64,000 bases of DNA. Source: Cellulomonas palmilytica. Lineage in GTDB: Bacteria > Actinomycetota > Actinomycetes > Actinomycetales > Cellulomonadaceae. Position numbers and translations under genes: made by a program. The stretch is from contig NZ_CP062221.1 in the NCBI RefSeq assembly GCF_021590045.1, positions 2,294,001 through 2,358,000 of the forward strand. The letters are read 5' to 3'. The notes beneath the pieces are model-generated. The model saw only the letters and a program-made list of their open reading frames with translations. It made no database searches and had not been told where the DNA came from. Below, in pieces: positions 31,945 to 44,816 of this stretch (within the stretch, counting starts at the first letter, position 1; each line of letters starts with the position of its first letter).

Positions 31945-33674
31945 TCGAGGAGATCCGGATCAACGACCTGGGCGTGATCGGGGCCGCGGACGTGCGGCTC
32001 GGTCGCGGCCTGACGGTGCTCACGGGCGAGACCGGCGCCGGCAAGACGATGGTGCTCACCGCGTTGTCGCTGCTGCTCGGCGGCAAGGCCGACCCGGCGA
32101 CCGTGCGCACGGGCGCGGGTTCGGCAGCCGTCGAGGGACGTGTCGTGCTCGCGCCGGGGCACCCCGCGCTCGAGCGTGCGGCCGAGGCCGGTGGTGCGGT
32201 GGACGACGACGGCAGCCTGCTGCTGGTGCGGACCGTCGGCGCCGCGGGGGAGGCCGGCTCGGGTCGCTCGCGCGCCTTCGTCGGGGGGCGGTCGGTGCCC
32301 CAGGCCGTGCTGGCCGAGCTCGCGGAGTCGCTCGTGACGGTGCACGGGCAGGCGGACCAGGCGCGGCTGCGCTCACCCGCGCACCAGCGCGCCGCTCTCG
32401 ACGAGTTCGCGGGGCCGGACCACGCGCAGACGCTGCGCGCCTACCGCGACGCGTGGACCGAGCGCGTGCGGGTGCGCGCCGAGCGCGGGGAGCTCGTCGA
32501 GCGTGCGCAGGACCGCTCGCGCGAGGCCGAGCTGCTGCGGCTCGGGCTCGCTGAGGTCGAGCGCGTCGACCCGCAGCCCGGTGAGGACGTCGAGCTCGCG
32601 GCTGAGGAGGCGCGGCTGGCGCACGCGGAGGAGCTGCGGGTCGCGGCGGTCACGGCGCACGACGCGCTCGCGGGCGACACCGAGTCCGGCAGCGGGCTCG
32701 TGAGCGCCGCGGACCTCGTCGAGCAGGCGCGGCGTGCGCTCGAGCACGTCGGGACGCACGACCCCGCGCTGGCCGACCTCGCGACGCGTGTCGGCGAGGC
32801 GGGGTACGTCCTCGCGGACGCCGCCGCGGAGCTCTCGTCGTACGCGTCCGACCTGCAGGCCGACCCGCGCCGGCTCGAGGTCGTCAACCAGCGGCGCGCC
32901 GAGCTCGCGACGCTCACGCGCGCGTACGGCAAGGACGTCGCCGAGGTGCTCGAGTGGTCGCGCACCGCGAGCCTGCGGCTGCTCGAGCTCGAGGGCGGGG
33001 ACCAGCGGATCGAGGAGCTGGACGCGCGGCTGGCCGAGCTCGACGCGCGGCTCGCCGAGCTCGCGGGCACCGTCTCGGCGGCGCGCACGGCCGCGGCGGA
33101 GCGGCTCGCGAAGGCGGTGTCCGCCGAGCTCGCGGGGCTCGCGATGGCCGGCGCGCGGGTCGAGGTCGTCGTGCGGCCCGCCGACGAGCCGGGCCCGCAC
33201 GGGGCCGACGACGTCGAGATGCTGCTCGTGCCGCACGCGGGCGCGCCCGCCCGGCCGCTGGGCAAGGGCGCCTCCGGCGGCGAGCTGTCGCGCGTGATGC
33301 TCGCGCTCGAGGTGGCGCTGGCCGAGCGCGCGGGCGCCGAGCGGCCGGGTACGTTCGTGTTCGACGAGGTCGACGCCGGCGTCGGCGGCAAGGCCGCGGT
33401 CGAGGTCGGGCGGCGGCTCGCGGCGCTCGCGCGCGACGCGCAGGTGCTCGTCGTGACGCACCTCGCTCAGGTCGCGGCGTTCGCCGACCACCACCTCGTC
33501 GTGTCGAAGTCGAGCCACGGCGGGGTCGACGTCGTCACCGCATCGGACGTGAGGTCCGTCACGGACGACGAGCGTGTGCGCGAGCTCGCACGCATGCTGA
33601 GCGGTCAGGACGACTCGGACTCGGCACGCGCGCACGCGGCGGAGCTTCTGGAGCTGTCGGGCATGGGACGATGA
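31941..33674 (+). CDS. recN: DNA repair protein RecN
   Basis: A 577-aa SMC-like ATPase used in double-strand break repair. Walker A is GETGAGKT at 29-36; long coiled-coil stretches with leucine-rich heptads occupy about 150-430 (notably the direct repeat ELDARLAELDARLAELA); the ABC signature is KGASGGELSRVMLA and Walker B is TFVFDEVDAGVGG, with VVTHLAQVA as switch. GTG 31941 overlaps the nadK stop. Confidence 0.94.
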   Translation: MIEEIRINDLGVIGAADVRLGRGLTVLTGETGAGKTMVLTALSLLLGGKADPATVRTGAGSAAVEGRVVLAPGHPALERAAEAGGAVDDDGSLLLVRTVGAAGEAGSGRSRAFVGGRSVPQAVLAELAESLVTVHGQADQARLRSPAHQRAALDEFAGPDHAQTLRAYRDAWTERVRVRAERGELVERAQDRSREAELLRLGLAEVERVDPQPGEDVELAAEEARLAHAEELRVAAVTAHDALAGDTESGSGLVSAADLVEQARRALEHVGTHDPALADLATRVGEAGYVLADAAAELSSYASDLQADPRRLEVVNQRRAELATLTRAYGKDVAEVLEWSRTASLRLLELEGGDQRIEELDARLAELDARLAELAGTVSAARTAAAERLAKAVSAELAGLAMAGARVEVVVRPADEPGPHGADDVEMLLVPHAGAPARPLGKGASGGELSRVMLALEVALAERAGAERPGTFVFDEVDAGVGGKAAVEVGRRLAALARDAQVLVVTHLAQVAAFADHHLVVSKSSHGGVDVVTASDVRSVTDDERVRELARMLSGQDDSDSARAHAAELLELSGMGR

Positions 33675-33680
33675 ACCACG

Positions 33681-34868
33681 ATGAGAGCCACTCTGCGTCG
33701 TCGTCGTCCGCCCGCGCCTGAACCCGGGGTCGCCGGACCCGCCCGTGTCGACCGTCGGACCAAGTCGCTGACCAAGCGCCTGCGCCCCGGCGACATCGCC
33801 GTCATCGACCACGAGGACCTGGACCGCGTGTCGGCCGAGGCCCTCGTCGCGTGCCAGCCCGCGGCCGTGCTCAACGCGGCGCGCTCGACGTCCGGCCGGT
33901 ACCCGAACCTCGGCCCCGAGATCCTCGTCGAGGCGGGCATCCCGCTGATCGACGACCTCGGTCCCGACGTCATGGGCATCACCGAGGGGCACCACGTCCG
34001 GGTCCTCGACGGTGCCGTGCACGACGGCGCGACCCTCGTCGCGGAGGGGGTCGAGCAGACCGAGGCGAGCGTCGCGCTCGCGATGGAGGAGGCGCGCGCC
34101 GGCCTCTCGGTGCAGCTCGAGTCGTTCGCCGCGAACACGATGGACTACCTGCGCCGCGAGCGGGACCTGCTGCTCGACGGCGTGGGCGTCCCCGACATCG
34201 ACACGCGCATCGACGGCCGCCAGGTGCTCATCGTGGTGCGCGGGTACCACTACAAGGAGGACCTCGTCACGCTGCGCCCGTACATCCGTGAGTACCGCCC
34301 GGTGCTCATCGGCGTCGACGGCGGAGCGGACGCGATCCTCGAGGCCGGCTGGCGGCCCGACATGATCGTCGGCGACATGGACTCCGTCTCCGACCGGGCG
34401 CTGTCGTGCGGTGCGGAGGTCGTCGTGCACGCCTACCGCGACGGCCGCGCGCCCGGCATCGCGCGCGTCGAGCAGCTCGGCGTCCCGCACGTCGTGTTCC
34501 CGGCGACGGGCACGAGCGAGGACGTCGCGATGCTTCTCGCCGACGACAAGGGCGCCGAGCTGATCGTCGCGGTCGGCACGCACGCCACGCTCGTCGAGTT
34601 CCTCGACAAGGGCCGATCGGGCATGGCGAGCACGTTCCTCACGCGCCTGCGCGTCGGCGGCAAGCTCGTCGACGCCAAGGGCGTCTCGCGCCTGTACCGC
34701 CAGCGGATCTCGAACCTGCAGCTCACGCTCCTCGTGCTCGCCGGCCTGCTCGCTCTGGGCGTCGCGCTCGCCTCCACCGAGGCCGGGCAGACGTTCTTCG
34801 GGCTCGTGGGCGCGCGCGTCGACGACTTCACCTCGTGGGTCCGCGGCCTCTTCGGAGGCGCCGCATGA
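33681..34868 (+). CDS. steA: Cytokinetic ring-associated protein SteA
   Basis: A 395-aa protein with a thiamin-pyrophosphokinase-like fold and a C-terminal membrane anchor at about 346-366 (LQLTLLVLAGLLALGVALAS). The segment IGVDGGADAILEAGWRPDMIVGDMDSV matches the pyrophosphokinase-like motif, though here it lacks a thiamin role. In Corynebacterium SteA and SteB form a complex at the division septum and affect cell-wall cleavage. The next gene is steB. ATG 33681 lies 6 bp after recN. Confidence 0.87.
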   Translation: MRATLRRRRPPAPEPGVAGPARVDRRTKSLTKRLRPGDIAVIDHEDLDRVSAEALVACQPAAVLNAARSTSGRYPNLGPEILVEAGIPLIDDLGPDVMGITEGHHVRVLDGAVHDGATLVAEGVEQTEASVALAMEEARAGLSVQLESFAANTMDYLRRERDLLLDGVGVPDIDTRIDGRQVLIVVRGYHYKEDLVTLRPYIREYRPVLIGVDGGADAILEAGWRPDMIVGDMDSVSDRALSCGAEVVVHAYRDGRAPGIARVEQLGVPHVVFPATGTSEDVAMLLADDKGAELIVAVGTHATLVEFLDKGRSGMASTFLTRLRVGGKLVDAKGVSRLYRQRISNLQLTLLVLAGLLALGVALASTEAGQTFFGLVGARVDDFTSWVRGLFGGAA

Positions 34869-34915
34869 GCACCCACGCCGCCCCGGGCACGACCCACGGA
34901 GAGACCGCCTCGTGA
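34865..34915 (+). CDS. 16-codon mini-ORF bridging steA and steB
   Basis: ATG 34865 overlaps the steA stop (ATGA) and the TGA 34913-34915 overlaps the steB GTG start (GTGA). The peptide is MSTHAAPGTTHGETAS. The GGAGAG that serves steB lies inside it. It may only be a translational relay, or it may be chance; no homologue is known to me. Confidence 0.35.
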   Translation: MSTHAAPGTTHGETAS

Positions 34916-35985
34916 TCGACTTCCGCTACCACCTCGTCTCGCTCATCTCGGTGTTCCTCGCCCTCGCGGTGGGCATCGCGCTGGGCGCCGGCCCGCTCAA
35001 GGAGACGATCGGTGACACCCTCACCGGTCAGGTCGACCAGCTGCGCACCGAGAAGGACGAGCTGCGCGCACAGCTCGACGCGACCACGGGCGACCTCGCG
35101 GACGCGCGGACGTTCGTCGACGCGTCCGGCCCGGCGCTGCTCGACGGTGCGCTCGAGGAGCGCCGCATCGCGGTCGTCGCGCTGGGCGACGTGCCCGAGG
35201 CCGAGCGCACCGCGGTCGACCAGCGCCTCGCCGAGTCGGGTGCCGACGTCACCGCGCACGTGACGCTCACGGACGCCTGGTTCGACCCGGACCTGCGCTC
35301 GTACCGCAACGCGCTCGTCGGCCTCGTGCTCGAGAACCTCGACCCCGCGCCCGCCGACGACGCGACGCTCGACGAGCAGCTCGCGCAGGCGCTCGTGCAG
35401 GGCCTCACGGGCGCGGACCCGGCCTCGCCGGACACCCTGACGGCGGACGCCGGGAACGTCCTCGCGATCCTGTCTGAGGGCGACAACCCGATGATCTCGC
35501 TCGCGGACCCCGTCACGACCGGCGCGGACGCGATCGTCGTCCTCGCGGTCCCGGTCGAGCCCGCCGCCGACGACGCGGCGGCGACCCCGACGAACGAGGC
35601 GGACGCCGAGGCCTCGACCGACGCGCACGTCGCGGTGCTCCGTGCGGCACAGGACCTGTCGGAGGGCTCCGTGCTCGTCGACGGCCCGCGCGGCCCCGGC
35701 AGCCTCGTGGACGTCGTGCTCGCGGACGAGGCGCTCGCGTCGCGCCTGGCGACGGTCTCGGGCGCCGAGCTCGTCACCGGCCAGGTCACGGTGCCGCTCG
35801 CGCTCGCGGCGCGCATCGCGGGCGCCAACGGGCACTACGGGTTCGGCGACGGTGAGACGCCACTGCCCGTCCCGGTGCTCCTGCCGCCCGTCGACCGCAC
35901 GCCCGTCACGGTCGACCCCGAGCAGGAGGGTGGACAGCCGCAGGGCGAGGCGACGGCGACCGCGACCGCAGGTGCCGGCGGATGA
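34912..35985 (+). CDS. steB: SteB / MctB-like membrane protein (copper transporter family)
   Basis: A 357-aa protein with one N-terminal membrane helix (about 7-27, SLISVFLALAVGIALGAG) after the conserved start MIDFRYH, a coiled coil at about 33-62 (VDQLRTEKDELRAQLDATT), and a large external domain. M. tuberculosis MctB (Rv1698) of this family is a copper-efflux-related outer membrane protein, while the corynebacterial member SteB works with SteA in division. Position beside steA favours the second role. The C-terminus is Ala/Thr/Gly-rich. Confidence 0.87.
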   Translation: MIDFRYHLVSLISVFLALAVGIALGAGPLKETIGDTLTGQVDQLRTEKDELRAQLDATTGDLADARTFVDASGPALLDGALEERRIAVVALGDVPEAERTAVDQRLAESGADVTAHVTLTDAWFDPDLRSYRNALVGLVLENLDPAPADDATLDEQLAQALVQGLTGADPASPDTLTADAGNVLAILSEGDNPMISLADPVTTGADAIVVLAVPVEPAADDAAATPTNEADAEASTDAHVAVLRAAQDLSEGSVLVDGPRGPGSLVDVVLADEALASRLATVSGAELVTGQVTVPLALAARIAGANGHYGFGDGETPLPVPVLLPPVDRTPVTVDPEQEGGQPQGEATATATAGAGG

Positions 35986-36865
35986 GCGTGACGCGACGGT
36001 TCGTCGCAGCGGCGACGGCGCGGACCGTCACCGCGGTCGTGCGGGCCGTGCTCGAGGAGCACGCACCCGGCGGGCAGCAGCGCTGGCTGCGCACGAACCA
36101 CCGCGGTGAGCCCGTCAGCATGCTCGAGGGGCCGTCCGTCGCGGCGGGCGTGCTCGCGGGCGCGCTCGTCGCACCCGGACGTGCCGCGGCGGCGACCGCG
36201 GTCGCGACCGCGACGGGCGCGGCGTTCGGCATCGTCGACGACCTCGCGGAGGACACCGAGGACCGGCGCAAGGGTCTGCGCGGCCACCTCGGTGCGCTCG
36301 CGCAGGGGCGCGTCACGACGGGCGGGCTCAAGGTCCTCGGCATCGGCGCGGGCGCGCTGCTGGCCGCCGCGATCGCCACGCCGCGCACGTCGTCGACCGG
36401 CGAGCGCCGCGGGCTGCTCGGCTGGGGTGCGGACGTCGCGATGTCGGGCGCGCTCGTCGCGACGAGCGCGAACCTCGTCAACCTGCTCGACCTTCGCCCC
36501 GGGCGCGCGCTCAAGGCGAGCACGCTCACCGCGCTGCCGCTCGTCGCCGCACCCGGCGGGGGTGCCGTCGGCGCCGCGTCGGTGGTCGGCGCCTCGGCGG
36601 CGGCCGCGGGGGCGGACCTCGCGGAGACCGACATGCTCGGCGACGGGGGCGCGAACGCGCTCGGGGCAGCGCTCGGCGCGTCGCTCGTGCTGAGCGCACC
36701 CCGTCCGGTGCGGCTCGCCGCGCTCGCCGCGACGCTCGGCCTGACGCTCGCCAGCGAGAAGGTGAGCTTCACGACCGTCATCGAGTCGACGCCCGTGCTG
36801 CGCGACATCGACCGCTGGGGCCGGCGACCCGTGCACGTCCCGGCCGAGCCGCCGGGCGACGAGGG

Positions 36866-36869
<4 letters not shown>
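35982..36869 (+). CDS. Predicted MraY/WecA-like polyprenyl-phosphate glycosyltransferase relative
   Basis: A 295-aa polytopic membrane protein. Several short motifs recall the MraY/WecA superfamily in the right order: GIVDDLAEDTEDRRKGLRGHL with TTGGLK (compare the DD and K loop), then NLVNLLDLRPGRALK (compare NLLDG..G.A), then GDGGANALGAALG (compare GD.G...LG). It is shorter than MraY. It overlaps steB by 4 bp and murJ by 4 bp, so it is co-translated with a septal protein pair and a lipid II flippase. A role in lipid-linked sugar transfer is inferred; activity is unproven because the match is only partial. Confidence 0.6.
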
Positions 36870-40295
<3,426 letters not shown>

Positions 40296-40345
40296 GCACC
40301 CCGCGCGACCGTGCCCAGGACCGCCCGGTCCTGGAGCACGACGTC

Positions 40346-40891
40346 GTGTACCGCGGACGCGTCTGGGGCGTCGCGCGTGACGTCGTCGACCTGGGGGATT
40401 CCCAGGTCGTGCGGGAGTACGTCGCGCACACGGGTGCGGTCGCGGTGATCGCGCTCGACGACGAGGACCGCGTCCTGCTGCTGTCGCAGTACCGCCACCC
40501 CGTGCGGCACGTGCTGTGGGAGCCTCCCGCGGGTCTGCTGGACGTGCCGGGCGAGGACCCGGTCCGCGCGGCGGCCCGCGAGCTCGCCGAGGAGGCCGAC
40601 CTCGTGGCCGGCCGCTGGTGGCGGCTCGTGGACTTCTTCACCACGCCGGGCGGCTCGTCGGAGCGGATCACGGTGTTCCTGGCGCGTGAGCTGTCGCCCG
40701 TGCCGGACGCCGATCGGTTCGTCCGCGAGGACGAGGAGGCCGCCATGGTGCCCGAGTGGGTGCCGCTCGACGAGGCGGTCGCGGGCGTGCTGGGGGACCG
40801 GTTCGCGAGCCCGTCCACGGCGGTCGGCGTGCTCGCCGCGGCGGCGGCGCGCGCCCGCGGCTGGGACACCCTCGAGGCCGTCACCCTCTGA
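40346..40891 (+). CDS. NUDIX hydrolase, ADP-ribose pyrophosphatase type
   Basis: At least 181 residues. The Nudix box is GLLDVPGE followed by REL.EEA (about residues 63-85), preceded by LLLSQYRHPV, as in ADP-ribose pyrophosphatases. The GTG at 40346 cuts into the family's usual N-terminus: the upstream codons, in frame and open back to CTG 40292, read STPRDRAQDRPVLEHDVV, which looks like real Nudix sequence. CTG 40292 overlaps the pyrG stop (CTGA) as other starts here do, so the true start may be that CTG. Confidence 0.85.
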   Translation: MYRGRVWGVARDVVDLGDSQVVREYVAHTGAVAVIALDDEDRVLLLSQYRHPVRHVLWEPPAGLLDVPGEDPVRAAARELAEEADLVAGRWWRLVDFFTTPGGSSERITVFLARELSPVPDADRFVREDEEAAMVPEWVPLDEAVAGVLGDRFASPSTAVGVLAAAAARARGWDTLEAVTL

Positions 40892-40919
40892 GCGCCGGGG
40901 CTGACGAGGGCCGAGCGAG

Positions 40920-40951
40920 GGCCGGGTCGGGAGTCGCATCCCGACCCGGCC
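40920..40951. terminator. Bidirectional terminator
   Basis: A perfect 13-bp inverted repeat (40920-40932 with 40939-40951) and 6-nt loop between the converging NUDIX and ABC permease genes, with TT after the stem. Confidence 0.8.
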
Positions 40952-40969
40952 TTCGTCGTCCGTCCTGGT

Positions 40970-41782
40970 TCAGCGGCTCGTGCTGCGCCGGTACTGCGCG
41001 TTGGCGAGCGGGATGAACACCGCCAGGAAGATCACCGCCCAGATGAGCGTGTAGAGCGCGGCGTTCTGCAGCGGCCAGGACGTGGGCTCGGGGACCCCCG
41101 CGGGGATGTTCCCGAACAGCTCGCGCGACGCCTGCGTGACGGCCGAGACCGGGTTCCACTCGGCGAACGTCTGCAGCACCTTCGGGAGCGTCTCGAGCGG
41201 GACGAACGTGTTCGCGACGAACGTCAGCGGGAAGATCACGATGAACGTCGCGTTGTTGAACACCTCGACGCTGGGCACGAGCATCCCGAGCCACGCCATG
41301 ATCCAGGAGATCGCGTAGGCGAACACGATGAGCAGCGCGAAGCCGGCGATCGCCTCGAGCGGCGAGGAGTGGATGCTCCAGCCGACGAGCAGGCCGGTCA
41401 GCGACATCACGATCAGCACGAGCACGTTGTTGATGACGTCGGACAACGTGCGCCCCGTGAGCACCGCAGACGGTGCCATGGGCAGCGAGCGGAAGCGGTC
41501 GATGATGCCCTTCTTGACGTCCTCCGCGAGCCCCGCACCGGTGATCGTGGCGCCGAAGATGACCGTCTGGGCGAAGATGCCGGCCATGAGGAACTCGCGG
41601 TAGGCGCTCGGGTCCGTCCCGCCGGGCACCTGGATGGCCCCGCCGAACACGTACGCGAACAGCAGGACGAACATGATCGGCGAGAGCGTCGTGAAGACCA
41701 GCAGGTCCGGGACGCGCTTGATCTTGATGACGTTGCGGCGGGCGACGACGTTCGCGTCGCTCAGCACGGTGGGCAGTGCCAT
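40970..41782 (-). CDS. ABC-2 type transporter permease (DrrB-like)
   Basis: A 270-aa membrane protein with six hydrophobic segments and the DrrB-like sequence EDVKKGIIDRFRSLPMAPSAV, the short loop that docks on the ATPase. With the ATPase encoded just upstream it would form an exporter for lipids or drugs. ATG 41782 shares its A with the ATPase stop (TGATG) and has AAGGAGG upstream. Substrate unknown. Confidence 0.88.
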   Translation of the reverse strand: MALPTVLSDANVVARRNVIKIKRVPDLLVFTTLSPIMFVLLFAYVFGGAIQVPGGTDPSAYREFLMAGIFAQTVIFGATITGAGLAEDVKKGIIDRFRSLPMAPSAVLTGRTLSDVINNVLVLIVMSLTGLLVGWSIHSSPLEAIAGFALLIVFAYAISWIMAWLGMLVPSVEVFNNATFIVIFPLTFVANTFVPLETLPKVLQTFAEWNPVSAVTQASRELFGNIPAGVPEPTSWPLQNAALYTLIWAVIFLAVFIPLANAQYRRSTSR

Positions 41783-42831
41783 CACTCACCCTCCTTCGCG
41801 GGGTTCTCGTCGTCCTCCGCCGGGCGGCCGGTGAGAGCGAGGAACACGTCGTCGAGCGTCGGCCTGCGCAGGCCCACGTCGTCGAGCGCGATCTGCTCCG
41901 CGTCCAGCAGCCGCAGCGCCTCGGTCAGGGTGCGCGCACCGCCGGTCACCGGCATGAGGAACGTGCGCCGGTTCTCGTCCAGGGTCGGGTGGCCCACGCC
42001 CAGGGGGCCGAGCAGCTCGGCGGCGCGGTGCAGCGTCGTGGCGTCGGCGACGGACAGCTCGAGCCGCTCTCCGCCGACCTGGAGCTTGAGCTGGTCCGCC
42101 GTGCCCTGCGCGATCACCTTGCCGTGGTCGATGACCACGATCTCGTCGGCCAGCACGTCGGCCTCCTCGAGGTACTGCGTGGTGAGCAGGAGCGTCGTCC
42201 CGCCCGCGACCAGGGTCTGGATGACCTCCCACATGTCCGCGCGTCCGCGCGGGTCGAGGCCCGTGGTCGGCTCGTCGAGGAAGATCACGGGCGGGCTCGC
42301 GACGAGCGCGCCCGCGAGGTCGAGGCGGCGGCGCATGCCGCCCGAGTACGTGCGCGACGGCCGGTCCGCGGCGTCCTCGAGCCGGAACTGCGCGAGCAGC
42401 TCGCGCGCCCGCTCGCGGGACCGCTTCTTGCCGAGGTGGTAGAGGCGGCCGATCATCTCGAGGTTCTCGTACCCGGTGAGGTACTCGTCGACGGCCGCGT
42501 ACTGCCCCGACAGGCCGATGCGACGGCGGACCGCGCGCGGGTCGTGCAGCACGTCGATGCCCGTGACGTGCGCCGAGCCCTCGTCGGGCCGCAGGAGCGT
42601 CGCGAGGACGCGGACGGTGGTGGTCTTGCCCGCACCGTTCGGGCCGAGCAGGCCCAGGACGCTGCCCTGGGGGACGGTGAGGTCGACGCCGTCGAGCGCG
42701 ACGACCTCCTTGTACCGCTTCACGAGCCCCCGCGCGACGACGGCGGGCTGCGCCTGCGGTGCGACGTCCGGCGGGGCGGACCCCGCGGATGCGTGCCGGC
42801 CTGCGTGCCGGTCGATGGTGTCGTCGGTCAT
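41782..42831 (-). CDS. ABC transporter ATP-binding protein (DrrA-like)
   Basis: A 349-aa ATPase. Walker A is GPNGAGKT at 63-70, signature YSGGMRRRLDLAGAL, Walker B VIFLDEPTTGLD, and a C-terminal domain with RRPTLDDVFLALTG typical of DrrA-type daunorubicin/lipid exporters. A Pro/Ala-rich leader of about 30 residues precedes the domain. ATG 42831 follows a TAGAGT hexamer by 7 nt. Confidence 0.9.
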   Translation of the reverse strand: MTDDTIDRHAGRHASAGSAPPDVAPQAQPAVVARGLVKRYKEVVALDGVDLTVPQGSVLGLLGPNGAGKTTTVRVLATLLRPDEGSAHVTGIDVLHDPRAVRRRIGLSGQYAAVDEYLTGYENLEMIGRLYHLGKKRSRERARELLAQFRLEDAADRPSRTYSGGMRRRLDLAGALVASPPVIFLDEPTTGLDPRGRADMWEVIQTLVAGGTTLLLTTQYLEEADVLADEIVVIDHGKVIAQGTADQLKLQVGGERLELSVADATTLHRAAELLGPLGVGHPTLDENRRTFLMPVTGGARTLTEALRLLDAEQIALDDVGLRRPTLDDVFLALTGRPAEDDENPAKEGE

Positions 42832-42838
42832 GGTCGCG

Positions 42839-42844
42839 ACTCTA
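42839..42844 (-). promoter_or_regulatory. -10 element for the DrrAB-like pair, with TGAC repeats upstream
   Basis: TAGAGT on the minus strand, 7 nt before the ATG. Upstream at 42847-42862 the sequence GTGTGACGTCTGACAC has GTGT/ACAC ends and two TGAC repeats, a possible operator. The gap to ctaA (42862-42945) holds no gene. Confidence 0.45.
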
Positions 42845-42945
42845 GGTGTGACGTCTGACACGGAACACCCCGTTTTGCCCGGTGTGCTCCCGGCGCCGGT
42901 GCGTGGCCGCCGCGGGGGTGCGGTCGCCCGGCGCGCGACCGGACG

Positions 42946-43953
42946 TCAGGACGTGGGCGTGACCTGCGTCGTCGCCCCGGCGGTCGCCCGGGTACGCGTG
43001 CACAGCCACACGCGCGTCGTGCCGGCGGCCAGCAGCGCGGCGCCCACGAGGTGCAGGTTCACGAGCGCGATCGGCAGACCGGTCGCCGTCTGGACGTACC
43101 CGATCGCGCCCTGCGCGACCGACAGCGCGAGCAGCACGAGCGCCGCCCGGTGCACGGCGGGGGCCTCGGTGCCAGCCGGGCCGCCGCGGCGGGTGCGCCA
43201 GAGCAGCACGAGCAGCACGGCGACGAACGCCCACACGGCCGCGGCGTGCACGCGCGCCATGACCAGCGGGTCGGCGGCGAGGCGGTAGCCGACCTCGTCG
43301 TCGCCCGAGTGCGGGCCCGCGCCGGTCGTCAGCGTGCCGAGCACGAGCACGACGACCATGAGGCCCGCGGCGACGTGCGCGAGCAGCCGGGTCGTGCGGT
43401 CGACGAGCAGGGTGGGGGCGCCGTCGGCGCCCTCGTCGGCGCGGTGCAGCAGCACGAGCGACGCGGAGACCAGCGCCATCGAGAGCAGGAAGTGCATCGA
43501 GACGAGGATCGGCGGCAGCTCCAGGAGCACGAGCACGCCACCGACGACGGCCTGCGCGACGACGCCGGCGAGCGGCACCCAGCCGAGCAGGCGGAACGAG
43601 CGCGAGCGAGTCCGGTCCGGCCACACCACGTACGCGACGGCGACCGCCGCGAGCGTGAGCACGAACGTCATGAGCCGGTTCCCGAACTCGACGAACACGT
43701 GGTAAGTCGTCGCGTCGTGAAGCACGGGGACGAAGCTGCCCGGCTCGCACTGCGGCCACGTGGAGCAGCCGAGCCCCGACGCGGTCAGCCGCACCGCGCC
43801 TCCGGTCCCGACGATCGCGATCTGCAGCACGAGGTTCGCGACGAGGACCGAGCGCGCGTGCTCGCGCAGCCAGGCCAGCAGCGCCGTCCAGCGACCGCGC
43901 AGGCCGCGGGCGGCGCCGCGCTCGGGGACGACAGACGTGGGGCTCGCACTCAC
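42946..43953 (-). CDS. ctaA: Heme A synthase (COX15/CtaA)
   Basis: A 335-aa membrane enzyme that oxidises the C8 methyl of heme O to make heme A for cytochrome aa3. Eight hydrophobic helices are seen in two four-helix halves. The redox cysteine pair is present in GLGCSTWPQC (first external loop), and the histidines lie in YHVFVEFGNR, VSMHFLLSM, VMARVHAA and LVNLHLVGA. GTG 43953 follows TAGGCT by 6 nt (leaderless). A CtaA-like gene also lies beside the ABC pair and suf operon in M. tuberculosis. Confidence 0.9.
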   Translation of the reverse strand: MSASPTSVVPERGAARGLRGRWTALLAWLREHARSVLVANLVLQIAIVGTGGAVRLTASGLGCSTWPQCEPGSFVPVLHDATTYHVFVEFGNRLMTFVLTLAAVAVAYVVWPDRTRSRSFRLLGWVPLAGVVAQAVVGGVLVLLELPPILVSMHFLLSMALVSASLVLLHRADEGADGAPTLLVDRTTRLLAHVAAGLMVVVLVLGTLTTGAGPHSGDDEVGYRLAADPLVMARVHAAAVWAFVAVLLVLLWRTRRGGPAGTEAPAVHRAALVLLALSVAQGAIGYVQTATGLPIALVNLHLVGAALLAAGTTRVWLCTRTRATAGATTQVTPTS

Positions 43954-43959
43954 GGGACC

Positions 43960-43965
43960 AGCCTA
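43960..43965 (-). promoter_or_regulatory. -10 element of a leaderless ctaA transcript
   Basis: TAGGCT on the minus strand, 6 nt before the GTG start. The sequence TAGGCTGGTCCCGTG closely copies the pyrG arrangement. Confidence 0.6.
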
Positions 43966-44036
43966 GGCGGCGCCGTCCCGGCCCCGGCTCGCGGGCGGAC
44001 CGGTCCGGGTGTGACGTTGTGCGCGTCGACGAGAGG

Positions 44037-44816
44037 TCAGTGCCAGCGGAACAGGCGCGCGGCGCCCCACCCGAGCGCGGCGGTCCACGCGACGAGCACC
44101 ACCACGGACCACGCCGGGAGCGTGCCGTCCTGGAACGCCCCGCGCATGGCCTCGCCCAGCGCACCCGAGGGCAGCAGGAGCGCCAGGTGGGCGAGCGCAC
44201 CGGGCAGGCGGTCCGCGGGGACGATGACGCCACCGGCGACCGCGAGCAGCAGGAGCGCGAGGTTCGCGACCGCCAGCACGGCCTCGGCGCGCAGCGTGCC
44301 GGCGACCAGCAGCGCGAGCGACGTGAACGCCGCCGTCCCGAGCAGCACCGCCACGAGCGACAGGACGACACCGAGCGCGTCGGGCCGCCAGCCGAGCGCG
44401 ACCGCCGTGAGCCCGATGACGAGCACCTGCACGAGCTCGACGACGAGCACGCCGAGCACCTTCCCCGCGAGCAGCCCGCCGCGCCCGAGCGGTGTGGTGG
44501 ACAGCAGCCGCAGCACGCCGTTGCGCCGGTCGAACGCCGACGCGATCGCCTGCGACGTGAACGACGACGTCATGACGGCGAGCGCGAGGATGCCGGGGGT
44601 GAAGAAGTCGATGCGGCTCAGCCCGCCGGTGTCGACGTCGAGGACGTCGGCCTGCACGAGCCCGACGAGCGCGAGGACCGGGACGACGACCGTCACGAGC
44701 AGCTGCTCGCCGTTGCGCAGGATCGCGCGCGCCTCGAACGAGGTCTGCGCGACGACGCGGGAGCGGCGCGACGAGGCGCCGGCGTGCGCTGGCGAGCCGG
44801 TGGTGGGTCCGCTCAT
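44037..44816 (-). CDS. ABC-2 type transporter permease
   Basis: A 259-aa protein with about six hydrophobic segments and the docking-loop sequence FDRRNGVLRLLSTTPLGRGGLL. It overlaps the ATPase gene by 4 bp (ATGA) and forms an exporter with it. In M. tuberculosis the matching pair (Rv1457c-Rv1458c) is next to suf; the substrate is unknown. Confidence 0.87.
   Translation of the reverse strand: MSGPTTGSPAHAGASSRRSRVVAQTSFEARAILRNGEQLLVTVVVPVLALVGLVQADVLDVDTGGLSRIDFFTPGILALAVMTSSFTSQAIASAFDRRNGVLRLLSTTPLGRGGLLAGKVLGVLVVELVQVLVIGLTAVALGWRPDALGVVLSLVAVLLGTAAFTSLALLVAGTLRAEAVLAVANLALLLLAVAGGVIVPADRLPGALAHLALLLPSGALGEAMRGAFQDGTLPAWSVVVLVAWTAALGWGAARLFRWH

Noticed and set aside
33672..33680. ATG 33672 near the recN end as steA start
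   Set aside because: It is in a different frame from SteA; ATG 33681 leads into the conserved protein.
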